DNA of 64,000 nucleotides, from NCBI GenBank assembly GCA_021234155.1, contig JAJEKV010000010.1:11550359-11614358 (forward strand), given 5' to 3'. A program made the position numbers and the translations under genes. Below, piece after piece: positions 1-10,612 of this stretch; position 1 is the stretch's first letter; every line of letters starts with the position of its first letter. The DNA comes from Isoetes taiwanensis. Its lineage: Eukaryota; Streptophyta; Lycopodiopsida; Isoetales; Isoetaceae. The notes below the pieces were generated by a model. It made no database searches, was not told the DNA's origin, and saw only the letters and a list, made by a program, of their open reading frames with translations.

Positions 1-2
1 CC

Positions 3-760
3 TTCTTTACAAGTCATGGGTGCAATGCTTTTGCAGAGCTTGCATTTAAGAAGTTAGGAGCTGTCCCTAGAGTTGAGACGGACTTGAGGCTGCTTGAGGA
101 GCGCAGAAAGAAAGAATTATTTGTTGCCTCTAGGGTTGGGGACTTGGCAATGTCATTCTGCAGCGGGCTACGAAAACTCCATCAAGAAAGATATTTGCAT
201 ATGGACATGCATCCGGGCAATATATTGCTCCATTTTGATTATGGAAAGGAGAAGGGATGTATTAATCCTCGGGCTGTATACATTGGCATTTGTGATTGGG
301 GTGAATCCAGGTTGATCAGCGAGACAGTGGAGGTAAAACGATGGCATTACAAGGGTTTGGATGGCGAGGGTAAGAAAAGAATTGAGATGGAAAGGGCCAG
401 GCATCCATATATGCACGATGATCTTTATTTTGGTAGTGGCTCGAAGACAGTGCCTGCAAGGGTTGACTTTGATTTGCACGGGGCAGCGTACATTGTCTAC
501 TACTTGGCTGACTTTGCTAGTAAGCACTCCTACATGGAGTCAATAAAAGCCTGGAGCAGCAAGGCAATCATCGGAGAATGTGCGATTATTTGAAACATTG
601 CGTTGAGTCGCCAATGAGAGACAAAACACGAAAATTTGATATGCCCAGCTACTTGACACCATGCGGAGCAGTTTTCATTGCTCTCCAATTCCCTGCACGA
701 GGCCACAATTGGAATCAGATTGGATTCTTCAACTTGGCCACGGTGGCGACGACGCAGTAG
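3..760 (+). pseudogene. Kinase-like protein fragment, 5' end outside the window, frameshifted
   Basis: An open frame runs in from the left edge (frame of base 3) to a TGA at 591-593, so the 5' end is missing. The translation contains HMDMHPGNILL, which fits a protein-kinase catalytic loop (HxDxxxxN), followed about 30 residues later by ICDWGESR in the place of the DFG motif. D-W-G instead of D-F-G is unusual. Around 555-575 the coding sense jumps by one base into another frame (QGNHRRMCDYLKHCVES...) that ends at a TAG at 758-760, so the gene carries at least one frameshift. The next gene on the same strand is a decayed coiled-coil/RING gene. The kinase assignment rests on the two motifs only. 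Substrate and family are unknown, and it may be a transposon-carried or transposon-shredded gene. Confidence 0.55.
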
Positions 761-1042
761 ACCAAGATGGTCCTAGTCACGCTTAGCGTGCATATTCTGT
801 TATTCATACGACCATAAATTTACATTCAAACATTCTTGTACTATATAATATTCCAAATAAATTCATTAAACGCTTGTTTGATGCTGTTTGAGAAATTATT
901 GTCCACATGTATAGCTTAGCTCTTCTTTTCGCGTGTTTTTTGTGTTATTTATTCTGTTCTTTTTTATATGTCGCAGCAAACGAAAATTATTTGAAGCACA
1001 CCTATACAAGTCAGCGCACTTATACAAGTCAGCATTATCATT

Positions 1043-2350
1043 ATGTCTCGTGAACAGGACGACGAATCTCCACACAACGTGGATACATCGGAGCAGCAGG
1101 GTCAGCCTTCGGGTCAGCATGATTTTTCAGTACCCTCGAATTTGAGGACCCCCCCCTCCTTTCTTGCAAAACATGGAGAGCGAGCTTGAAATGTCAGCTG
1201 CTCGGCAGATGAGAGAGCAGCAGCACATGCAAGAGCGAATGAGTACCGCACGGCTGAGTTAAGAAGGCTGCGTGCGATGGAGGAAGTTTCAAAGAGGGAT
1301 AATTGCACCATCACAGAGGTGCATAATGTAGCTGGCGAGGTAAGGCTCACGAGTGCAAGATTGCTGTGGTTCGAGCAAAAGCAGTCGAGCGGCATGTCCA
1401 AGTGAAGGGACATTTACCCAACAATGGTGAGTTTAGTAAGAGTTTTGCGCAACAAGTATACTACGAGCTTGTGAAGGAAGTGCCCATAAATTATGGGAGT
1501 AGAAAATGGAGGCAAAGAAACGGTAGTGGCAGCACCAAGAGGGTCAAGCTATCAGAAGATAGTGAGAGTGGGGCACATGGTGAGCCTATCACCACTACAT
1601 ACCTTGTTGCTGACGCTATCCAACTTTTGGAGGTGGCAGGGGTAGCCGCGGCTGGAGCCGTGAATGACCTTGTAGATATTCGAGCGCAATTGGAAAATGA
1701 GAGAAGTCGGAACCTAACCCTTTTCGAAGAGAATGTTCGCTTAAAGGACCGTGCCGATGGGTATGACAAGATGGCTGCTGAATTAGAGGATACTAAATGG
1801 CAGTTAACGGCATTAAACAGAGAGGCAACGGTCCTCAGGGAAAACAACGATCACTTGCGCAATATGACAAGATCGTTGGACTCTGACCCTTTTAGGGTGA
1901 CTTCAGAGCAGTCGATATCCTATCTCCCTCGCGAGTATTTGTATGAGAGCCAGTGGGAAGAGCTAAAGCTTGCTGATTTCAGACATTGCCAGTTGTGTGG
2001 TGACAACCTGACACAGGTGGACTGGTACACTCTAGGGTGTGGGCATCGCCTGCACATGCGATGTGTTCTTGATTGGATGTTGCAAAGCCGCTTCTGTAAT
2101 GCAAGACGGATGGATTTTTCCTGAGTTGCAATATGCCATATTAAATATGCAAGGTCGCATGCCAGCTCTGCCACAACTAGTCGCTCACATGAGGGATGGG
2201 CAGATGCACACTTTTGAGAGTTATCGTGAGATGGAATTGTGGAGGGGAGTGGAGGAGCCGCGTGAAGGAGAGGCAGTGCCAGACATTAACCAATTCCTAC
2301 CACCACCTCCAGGGCCGCAGGATGATTGGGTTGATCCAAATGTCCAATGA
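1043..2350 (+). pseudogene. Coiled-coil plus RING-type zinc-finger protein, multiply frameshifted
   Basis: The ATG at 1043 opens a Ser/Gln-rich N-terminus (MSREQDDESPHNVDTSEQQG). The frame then changes near an 8-C run at about 1149-1156, again near 1240 and again near 1340. The longest segment (1366-2124) contains a heptad-like coiled coil of about 90 residues (DIRAQLENERSRN onward) and then the start of a RING finger: CQLCGD, GCGHRLHMRC, VLDWML. The second Cys pair of the RING is disrupted by one more frameshift near 2090-2105. The other frame continues to 2350 with WIFPELQYAILNMQ and a Pro-rich end (FLPPPPGPQDDW). Intact proteins of this architecture are usually E3 ubiquitin ligases; this copy is probably dead. 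The homopolymer-associated shift could be a sequencing error, but the others argue for decay. It lies 280 bp downstream of the kinase-like fragment on the same strand. Confidence 0.55.
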
Positions 2351-2705
2351 AAATGAGACAGATTAAATTTTGACCTGTATCATTTTGTGAATGGATAATA
2401 AGGTACAATGACATTATTTCAAAAAAACCTTTAGATTCTTGTCAAACAAACTTGGATTCTGAAACAGGAAGATCATCGAGTTCTGAATCAAAGAGGGATG
2501 GGCCAATAATGCCTCTGACATCTGGACCTCTGGTCAGGCCTCCTTTCCTTTGAGCAACATGACAGATAAAATCATGGTGACCACTGCAAAGAAGGGTCTG
2601 ATGTAGAGGGACAGATTCCATTGGGATTAGTGGTCGAAGCATGGATGGGTTCATCACTCATCACGTGATTGACGAGTAAAAGCATCGAGACTTCCCAATC
2701 TATCA

Positions 2706-2834
2706 CCCTGGCTTAGTCTCTTTTGGTTACCCTGTTTGATGTATCTAATTTGCCCCCTAGGATGAGGTCGCTCACTCATTTTAGGTGCGAATTAGATACA
2801 TCAAGCAAGAAACTCGAAAAGGGAGTAAGCCTGG
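2706..2834. repeat. Long hairpin 1 of a five-hairpin cluster
   Basis: The arms 2706-2752 and 2788-2834 are imperfect reverse complements sharing, for example, TTGATGTATCTAATT, separated by a 35-base loop. The strand of any transcript is unknown. This is the weakest-paired of the five hairpins. Confidence 0.6.
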
Positions 2835-2990
2835 AGCGCGACCCTCTTGAATGGTTGTCAGCTGACCAGGCTTGATATTCTCCGCGGCACTCAGGTTGCT
2901 TTGGGAATTCGCGATGCTTTGACTCTGATATTCCGATCGGCCTAGTGGTTGCTTGCGATTCTGTGGGTTCATTAGAGATTAGTGATTGAC

Positions 2991-3122
2991 GAGTGCAAGC
3001 ATCGAGACTTGCCAATCTTTCTTTTTCCGCCTCTATGGGCAATGTAGCTTAGTTTACATACTAAGTTCCATTGTCCAAAGAGGCGTGAAAGCAAGATTTG
3101 GCAAGTCTCGATGCTTGCACTC
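2991..3122. repeat. Long hairpin 2 of the cluster
   Basis: The arms 2991-3044 and 3069-3122 (54 bases each) pair with few mismatches. Their outermost 24 bases, beginning GAGTGCAAGCATCGAGACTT, pair perfectly. The loop is 24 bases. A related sequence (AGCATCGAGACTT) also lies at 2681-2693, just outside hairpin 1. Confidence 0.75.
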
Positions 3123-3157
3123 AGGTCGAATGTCGATGACGAGTATCACTTGTTCCT

Positions 3158-3314
3158 TGTGAACCTTCTGATGGATCAGATTCATCCCAGCTAGTCCCTG
3201 GCTGTTTGGCCCCTTGGCATGCGTAGATTACTTCTCATTAGCAAGATTCTATGGCATGCGAAGAGGCAAGAAACAAGGAAGTCGAGACGGGTCTGATCTG
3301 AGAAGGGTTCTCAA
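3158..3314. repeat. Long hairpin 3 of the cluster
   Basis: The arms 3158-3222 and 3254-3314 pair with scattered mismatches and close on GGCATGC/GCATGC. The loop is about 31 bases. The inner arm and loop (GTAGATTACTTCTCATTAGC) are nearly the same as in hairpin 4, which shows that the two arose by duplication. Confidence 0.7.
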
Positions 3315-3389
3315 GGCACTACGGTCGAGGTAAAAGTTCTCATAGGCCACTATGTATCCTGTGAACATGGTAATCATCAACGGTGGATC

Positions 3390-3563
3390 GTGCCTCTTGC
3401 GAGACGTCATCTCCATCGAAATTGGCTTGACTGATCCGTGACTGTTTGGCCCCTTCGCATGCATAGATTACTTCTCATCAGCAAGATTCTGTAGCATGCG
3501 AAGGGGCAATCAGCAACGGAAGTCAAGCCAGTTTCGACGAAGGGGTGAAGTCTCTCAAGTGGT
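3390..3563. repeat. Long hairpin 4 of the cluster
   Basis: The arms 3390-3462 and 3494-3563 pair over about 70 bases. The innermost 14 bp (GCCCCTTCGCATGC against its complement) pair perfectly. The loop of 31 bases closely matches that of hairpin 3. The linkers after hairpins 2 and 4 share TCAGGTCGA. Confidence 0.75.
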
Positions 3564-3645
3564 TCAGGTCGAGTGTTGATTGCAGAGTGACATATAATGA
3601 TGCTTAACATCGTCCCATCCACTAGATAGGTCTGGCGTAACTCCA

Positions 3646-3812
3646 GTACGCCAGATTGGCATTTGAATACTATCAGGACCTATAATTTGTACCTCCATAT
3701 TCCTTTGGGCAGCACCTATGTAAACCCATTTGGTATTCAGAGCATGTGCCACCCAAAGGAATAGAGTACGGATTATAGGTCCTGATAGCATTCAAATGCC
3801 AATCTGGCGTAC
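3646..3812. repeat. Long hairpin 5 of the cluster, near-perfect stem
   Basis: The arms 3646-3720 and 3743-3812 pair. The outer 41 bases of each arm differ at only one position, and the terminal part then pairs with small bulges up to a 22-base loop. An 8-bp palindrome (CTGGCGTA...TACGCCAG) sits at the left base of the stem. This shape is compatible with a young plant MIRNA foldback or a foldback MITE. Confidence 0.75.
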
Positions 3813-4000
3813 ACATGAAAGAAACATAGAAAGAACCATAATACATGAAAGAAGCATCATACATGAACGAAACATATAGAAGACAAACACTTATAACAAA
3901 AAACTTTATTTTTTATTAATAGTGCCAGGGACGGTTACAATAGTTTGAAAATCCTCATGACCAGTTACAACACAGTGAAGATACTCATCACATCATCTTT

Positions 4001-6584
4001 CTAGGCAGCACCATCCTCATCAGTCTCATCATTCGGAGTTCCATCCTCTTTTGCCTGGTGATCTAGGTTCAACCTCCGATGACCCTTTCCCTTGGTGCAA
4101 CGTCCTCGAGACATGTTTCTTCTAGCACGTTCTTTGTTTGTCAAGGTAAAGCGCGAAGGAGAGTCCGATGGATCACGTAGGCCAGTCAAATCCTCAACTG
4201 GATTGCTCGGACCTGGCCTATCTGTGTCGGACTCCTCGGTATCTTCGCTGTCAGCTGACTCGTCTGAGAATATGGCTTGGCCTATATCATCTTCGTCATC
4301 AACAAAGTGGGTACGCTGAATGTCTTTGTCAACATGGTTTGCAGCATTTATTGCAAGCAGCTCGTCCTCAATGTGTTCGAAGCTGTCCTCTTCCACTTCG
4401 GAATCTGCATCCATGAAAGGAAGTAGCTTATCAATTGCGGATGTACCACTATTGCGATTCAATAGCCGCCAGTTTGAGAAGTTGTATAAAAGTTTGTCTG
4501 CCTTCTTATGTAGCAAGCGATTGCGGGTGACACTGTGTATATACTTATAGGCACTCCAATTCCTCTCACTTGCACTATTGGAAGATACCAAAGAGAGGAT
4601 AGTCATTGCAATCCTGCAAGGCATCAGTAACTTGCCCGTGGGCTTGCCACCATGCATAAGATTCCATATTTGGTTCCTTCTTATGACTCTCCAGTGCGTC
4701 ATGAAGCTCTTCATCTACCCACCTTCCACTCAGGTTCTGGTATTCAGTTAACTCGGCAATGAAAAGTTTGTAGTCCGAGCTATTAGGATAGAACATTTTT
4801 GCAACCTTCTTCAACGAACCCATCACTTCTTTATCTATATGCTGGTCCATATCGTGGTTGTGCGGGTCTAAGGCATGTGTGGCACCATGAAGATCATTGT
4901 ATGACTTCTTCCATCGTTCATTGAAGTCTCTGAGTAGTGATGCGCGTTTAGCATTGTCAAATGGCGCATTGGGGCCATCACGTTCTAGGAAGGATTGAAT
5001 GGAGTGCCAACACCTCCAAACCTTTCCAGTGCTTGCCTTCAAAGAATCAATGGTTTTGATGGCATGACAAACAGGTTGCATGCACCTCACAACATTCTTT
5101 ACACCTTTCCAAAATGTCTCCCGCCCAAGCATTTCTCGAAGGGCAGCGGCTTGTTGTCGGTGTTTGGCAGCATTTTTCCCTTTCTGCCTCCTTTCCCATT
5201 CAAAAAACTCTGTATGATTGAAGGTTGAGATAATCCAATCACGACTTAAGCACTCTTTCAAGACAAATGTAATTGGAACCAAATCGGGTTTGCCCAGGAT
5301 TCATGAGTGCTAGGGTCTTCTGACGCAATGACTTGTAAATGGCATAAATTGCCGGCTTCTTTGTGATGAATTTTATAAGCTGACGTGCTTTTTGAATGGG
5401 ATCTTTGAACTACGTGTGCTGTGAGAACCAATTCTTGAGCAATAGGTTCAGGCAATGGCATTGGCACGCTAGTAGCGTGCAACCCTGGAAATTCAGACTC
5501 CAATAATTCACACGCTAGCTTGCAATTAGACGCGTTATCCATTACAACCTGAAATATTCTCTTCGGTCCAAAACTCTCTATCACGGCCTTTGTTTTCTGA
5601 AAAATTCAATCTCCTGTCACTTGGTCAGTTTTGGTTTCTACGATTTTCAAAAATATTTCACCCCTTGGATACATGGTCATGAAGTTTATAAGATGGTCTT
5701 TGTTTACATTGCTCCAACCATCAGTCACTAGTGAAACTGGCCTGGCTTCAGTCACACGACAAACTTCATCTCCACCCTCTCGACCATTTTTCCGTGTATT
5801 TCATCAACCATTTTATTGTTGGCATGCTTGTATGAAGGCAACCTAAAAGCCGTTCCTGCTTTGGCTACTTCTTGGAAGGCTTCCTTCATTGCTTTGTGCT
5901 CCAAAATATGTGGAGATAACCCGGCATATAAAAATGCCTTTACAACCTTCAATCGCGTCTTCTTCAGTTGCTCTGATGTTAAGCAATGATCAACCCCCTG
6001 TTGCTTCGTCTGTCTTTCCACTATTTGAATTGTCTCTATCATTCTCTGCTCTCCCGTGCTTATACTTATTGACCCTAGTCCACCCTCTGATTGGTATGCT
6101 GTCCCAACAGGGGGGTGGTATAGTTATCTTTGTCTGCTCCTGCCCGGCACTGCTCTTGAGTATCCGTAACTCATCTTTTTCTCATATTATTCTTTGTTTT
6201 GCGTATCACATCCAGTCGAGACAACCTTTCAATGGCATCCTTTCGCAAGTCAGCAGATGCAGTACAAGTCGCGACACCGACATCTCGTTCACGTAAGATG
6301 TGAGCTCGAATTCTTGTTGCAGAACCATTTACCGATGAGTATCCACAAAACACACATTCCCACTCATTTACGCCAAACTCTTTCACAAAATCCCATTCTG
6401 GGCCTCTTTTCCGACCCGCAACTCCAGTAACACGACCATGTGGACGGGGTGCAGTCCCCGTGGCCCTGCCACGAGCATGTGCAGTCCTCGCACCTCTAGA
6501 GGTGGATGCATGACCGCTGCCGGCACCTCCAGAGGTATATGCGTGACCAGTAGCCATTTCTCGGACTTGGCGACAATAATGCAT
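4001..6584 (-). pseudogene. hAT-family transposase (BED finger, DUF659, hAT dimerisation), frameshifted
   Basis: Read on the minus strand, the pieces follow the hAT order. 6584-6171 gives a Gly/Arg/Thr-rich leader and a BED-type zinc finger (ECVFCGYSS ... RIRAHIL). 6042-5584 gives a DUF659-like region with VSLVTDGWSN. 5584-5230 gives VVMDNASNCK and, after a frame change, CQCHCLNLLLKNWF and TRFGSNYICLERVL, hallmarks of hAT catalytic domains. 5282-4575 continues the helical insertion. 4714-4001 ends with the C-terminal dimerisation segment (SNSASERNWSAYKYIHS) and a long acidic tail. At least four frameshifts or stops separate the segments, so the enzyme is inactive as written. A palindrome array lies upstream at 7000-7126. 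I could not identify the terminal inverted repeats or the 8-bp target duplication. Confidence 0.85.
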
Positions 6585-6999
6585 TAAGCCCGACTCCTTG
6601 ATTCTGAGAACTAAAGGAAGACGTATATATGCAAAGGAGCAAGCTCACAATGCATATGTTACGTCGACGTTCCATACGAGAATCAAGGGGGGTTGGACGG
6701 GACCCTATAGGATATTCTATGGAAGCAGATGCGAACCCAAGGCTAGAAACCACTGGGACGGAGTAAACTCACATTCCAGTATCCAACGTCAGGCTCGTGA
6801 CACGAAAAACGACACCTCAAAGGCAAACCGTTTCCCAAGGAGTATTTTGACTCAACCTGGCAGTGAACGTTTGAGGTGAATTCTAGGGCTAATCACGTTT
6901 TTCTTATATATACTATTAATAGTGCGACAAAACAGGCCAAACAAAGGCGCAAACATTTGTTTTGCTTAGTAAATTGGGAAAAACAGCTCGAAAATTTTT

Positions 7000-7126
7000 G
7001 CGTATGCGAAAACAACAGATTCGCGTACGCGAACCTTCTTTTCGCGTTCGCGAAAACTCAGAACTGCGTACGCGAAGTTTAAATTATTTCGCGTACGCGA
7101 AAACAACTAAAATGCGTACGCGAAAA
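7000..7126. repeat. Array of the palindrome TTCGCGTACGCGAA
   Basis: Six copies of a 14-bp palindrome, or versions with one or two changes, are spaced 20-25 bases apart (about 7000, 7020, 7041, 7063, 7088, 7111), with a degenerate copy near 7131. The array lies about 420 bp upstream of the hAT transposase start, where DNA transposons commonly keep subterminal transposase-binding repeats. That role is an inference. Confidence 0.7.
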
Positions 7127-7448
7127 AATTTTCCGCGAAAATCTTCCGGCGCCAGAATTGTTTTTTGCCGTATTTTTTATGTTTTATACAGTAAATTTAT
7201 GCCGTATCATACAATTCATACGTATTTCATATAAAACGTACAGCTTATTGAACCTATCCATGTATAGAGTCATTATTTCCATTGATGTCATCAGAAGAGT
7301 GCACACTCTAGCAAAAGATCGTAGGCGTGAGGCCTTTGAATAAAGTAAATATCATGTGAAATGAGTTATGCTGTTTTACTTACTTTGCCAGAACAAATTA
7401 CGTGGAGTTGATATGATGTAATAAAGTGAGCAACTTCAAGAAACATAA

Positions 7449-7738
7449 TATAACGGGCCCATGGTAGACCGCTCGAGTATTCGATCCTTGAATGTGCCTG
7501 TGGGGCGTTCCCGAGACACCGGCATAAATGGGTAGAAGCGACTATTCATAAACGTCTAGACGGTTTTGCCCAGCTGGTTAAGTTGACTGTAACGTTCCTA
7601 GCCGACATGCCCTTAACCAACTGGGCAAAATTGTCTAGACGTTTATGAGTAGTTGCTTCTACCCATTATACCGGCATAATGGGTAGAAGCAACTACTCAT
7701 AAACGTCTAGACAGTTTTGCCCAGCTGATTAAGTTGAC
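7449..7738. repeat. Scrambled head-to-head LTR fragments next to a TRIM
   Basis: 7449-7582 matches about 130 bp of the TRIM LTR in plus orientation (TAACGGGCCCATGG start). It is joined by TTGAC to a minus-orientation LTR end (7588-7672, beginning TGTAACGTTCC), then to another plus fragment (7674-7733). The pieces fold on one another as long inverted repeats around the CGTCTAGACG core. Confidence 0.65.
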
Positions 7739-8252
7739 TGTAATGTTCCTAGCCGACATGCCCTTAACCAACTGGACAAAACCGTCTAGACGTTTATGAG
7801 TAGTCACTTCTACCTATTTATACCGAGCCGTCTAGACGTTTATGAGTAGTCGCTTCTACCCATTTATGCCGGTATCTCGGGAACGCCTCACAGGCACATT
7901 CAAGGATCGAATACTCGAGCGGTCTACCATGGGCCCGTTACAGTCTCTCCCACTAGAACTATGCTCGTCCTCGAGCATCCAAGGCTATACCATGTCTATG
8001 TCATACCATATCACAATGATTACCAAGTCTTTGCAAATTACCCATGCATAGGCACCCATGGAGACTCGAACTTCAGAACTGCTCTGATACCAAACGTAGC
8101 ATTCCTAACCGACATGCCCTTAACCAACTGGGCAAAACCGTCTAGACGCTTATGAGTAATCGCTTCTACCCATTTATGCCGGTGTCTCGGGAATGCCCCA
8201 CAGACACATTCAAGGATCGAATACTCGAGCAGTCTACCATGGGCCCATTACA
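7739..8252 (-). mobile_element. TRIM-type miniature LTR retrotransposon
   Basis: On the minus strand the order is complete. The 5' LTR is 8252-8095 (158 bp, begins TGTAATGGGCCC). The primer binding site is 8092-8081 (TGGTATCAGAGC), the typical plant initiator-tRNA-Met site. About 140 bp of non-coding interior follow, then a purine-rich tract (GTGGGAGAGAC) at 7953-7943, directly before a 3' LTR starting at 7942 (TGTAACGGGCCC). The 3' LTR carries a tandem duplication of about 42 bp and ends at 7739. There is no coding capacity. The element must be mobilised in trans. Confidence 0.8.
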
Positions 8253-9373
8253 CATAACAATCTCTGTATCCTGAATTCCAGACCTTCCCTTTTGAATATC
8301 TTCTTTGACAGTCTGCATGAGAGCACTGAAGGGAAGACTAATTTCTACACAGTTGTTACCACAAAGTCAACCTTAGTATAAAAGGACATCGGTATTTCTT
8401 AGAAAATAATCTGTTATCCTCATAGAGATTTCTTCTGTACAACTTGGCAGGAGCATTCCACAGAAGATGGAGAATAAAAAAGGGTCCAATCTTATAAGAA
8501 GATCTGGACAATATCGCCTTAGAAGACAATATTTTCTGGCATAAAATATGACTCAAATATAAATGCTGGCAGCCAGGACTTGAATGCTACTAATTTTATA
8601 GTTTCCCATTGTCTGCTTGGATAAGCCAAGGAGTGGCGCATGTAAAATTGGGAACGGGATAATCAACGCAGCTTATTGGTAGGGTTTTTATTTCCTCTAA
8701 TACTATATTCAAGAGCTAAAATTGTGGAACCAAGAAAATTTCCCTGTATTCTAATAGCAATCTATCTAGGATATTAGTTACAAATCAAGAAATACTTAGT
8801 GAAGATAACTCATTGTTGTATCCAAAGAATTGTTCTGCAAAATTCTTCAGAAGCTTGCACACACTTTTCTCTGATGGTAAAGTAACATTAGCATCTTATG
8901 CCAAACATTTCATGGGGTCTCGTTTAGCCAAAGGGTGTTTTGTCACATTATCCAGAGGTGACTGGAAAGGATTTATAGTCAAAATAGTTTTAGAACCATC
9001 CTGCCAACAGCAAGTGAGCGTATCATGACTTATGCAACAGGTTTCTAATCAAGCACTATATACCTGGCCTATCCTGGCAAACATTTCACTAAATCATGAG
9101 TGGCGAGGCAAGCCCTTAAACCGTAAGTTTTTAAGCTCCTTCTTCTCCTCACTTATTAGGTGCCGAAGTGATGATGAGTGTTGTTTAGACTACTAGCCTA
9201 TTAACAGTTTATTAGAGACTATAGAAAAAATAATTATGAAGTGCATGAGGCAGCCATGCTCAAGTTAGAAAATCTAGTCATGCAGCACAGGAAGATACAT
9301 AATATCATAAATTGTTCTTATAGTCAAGATTCAACAAACTCAAATGCTAGACATTGTCATTTATCCTATCCTA
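8253..9373. other. No gene seen
   Basis: AT-rich sequence between the TRIM and the first Helitron-like element. I see no conserved coding motif, RNA gene or clear repeat apart from a short TCCTATCCTA run at 9364-9378. Confidence 0.5.
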
Positions 9374-9516
9374 TCCTATATTATAATGTTATAGGGTGTT
9401 GTATCCAGCCCTAACTTGGACAGTCACGATCTGACCTAGCAATCGGATGGTCAAGATCTAACCCACAGGGTTAAGCCCTCTTCTGTTCAGGGATTTGTTC
9501 GGCAATCAAAACGTTC

Positions 9517-9741
9517 ATGGCAGCACTGCGTGGAGCTTCCAACACCATTCTCAATGGCCACAGATCGGGAATTTTGGGAACTTTGTTGCCGCAAAAGAGC
9601 GCCTCTTCTGCTTGTCGCTTTCCTGCCATGATCAGAGCTTCGACAACTAATGGAGATGAAGCTGTTCAGAGCCATAGATCCATGTTAGGGCTCCTCGCCG
9701 TTGTTGTGGCTGTCGATTCTACAATTCAATCACATGGCTAA
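9517..9741 (+). pseudogene. Possible captured N-terminus with transit-peptide-like composition
   Basis: A 74-codon frame starts MAALRGASNTIL and is rich in Ser, Ala, Arg and Leu up to about residue 45 (PAMIRASTT). It then has RSMLGLLAVVVAVD, which resembles a thylakoid-type transfer segment. This composition suggests the start of a nuclear-encoded chloroplast protein, but I cannot name the family. It lies inside Helitron-like element A beside other gene fragments and has no continuation. Confidence 0.3.
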
Positions 9742-9791
9742 GTATATTCCCAAGACTTCCAAGGTTTTGATGGTGGGATGTGGCAATGCCG
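9734..9791 (+). pseudogene. Captured exon with SAM-methyltransferase motif I
   Basis: A short frame reads MAKYIPKTSKVLMVGCGNAG and stops at a good splice donor (GGTGAGT at 9791-9797). VLMVGCGNA is the glycine-rich SAM-binding motif I of the EEF1A-lysine-methyltransferase-like class of plant methyltransferases. Only this exon end is present and no downstream exon was found. The splice donor shows it was copied from genomic DNA, which fits Helitron capture. Confidence 0.45.
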
Positions 9792-10358
9792 GTGAGTTTT
9801 GGGTATGGGACCTTTCTTTGAATTTGGGTTGATGAATGTGCAATCTGGGGATAGCAGGATGCATAGAGCATGGGCATGCGAAATTGGGTGTTTTGCAATG
9901 AATCAATGGCTGTTCAAGTAATCTTTTGCAGAAATAATTATACAATATGCAGATAAAGCTTGTGACTGTGGAGGCTGTAACCTTTGTAGGGCTATCATGC
10001 AAAATTGCTTAAAAGTTCAGTCTTGCGTTAGTCAGGGACAATTGTTGGGCAAAATGGAACCGATTCTAAACATTATGCAAATTCTTTCCAGCATGGTTTT
10101 GCCGGATTTATGGGACAAAGAAGAGACAAACACCCTATGCACACTTTTGGAATTGGAGCAGATCACAATCCCGCTATTATGCACTCCATAGCTGAGCAAT
10201 CTGGCGGAACTTTTTCGTTTATTGAAGCCGCTACTATGGTGCAGGATGATTTTGCTAGATGCATCTGAGGCTCGGTGTTTTGGCCCAAAATGTCAGGCTG
10301 GATTTTTCTTACAGAAGTACCATTTTTTATCATGGATAAAAGATAAGCTAAGCATAGC

Positions 10359-10612
10359 TTGGGCAATGCCATTGCGCTGGATAATGAGCAGGGCAACAAG
10401 CAGGTGGTGCTAAATTTCTACAAGACTTTAGGTTCTGGAGATGTAGATGTAGTAAGGGATTTTCTGGCCCAAGATTTGGAATGGTCCTTTCATGGTCCTC
10501 CATCGAGGCAATATTTGATGCGTATGCTAACAGGTTTGGGTCAACTTGACTCATTTGCTTTTACTCCTAGAAGAATTTTTTTCTGATGGAAACAGTGTGT
10601 TTGCAGAAGGGA
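10359..10612 (+). pseudogene. Wound-induced protein 1 (Wun1)-like fragment
   Basis: The frame contains NKQVVLNFYKTLGSGDVD, FLAQDLEWSFHGPP and YLMRMLTG. These match the conserved core of plant Wun1-like (NTF2/SnoaL-fold) proteins. At 10584 the frame hits TGA, but shifting one base continues with FSDGNSVFAEGRG, again in keeping with the family, so there is a frameshift. The function of intact members is poorly known. This copy is truncated and sits within Helitron-like element A. Confidence 0.6.
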
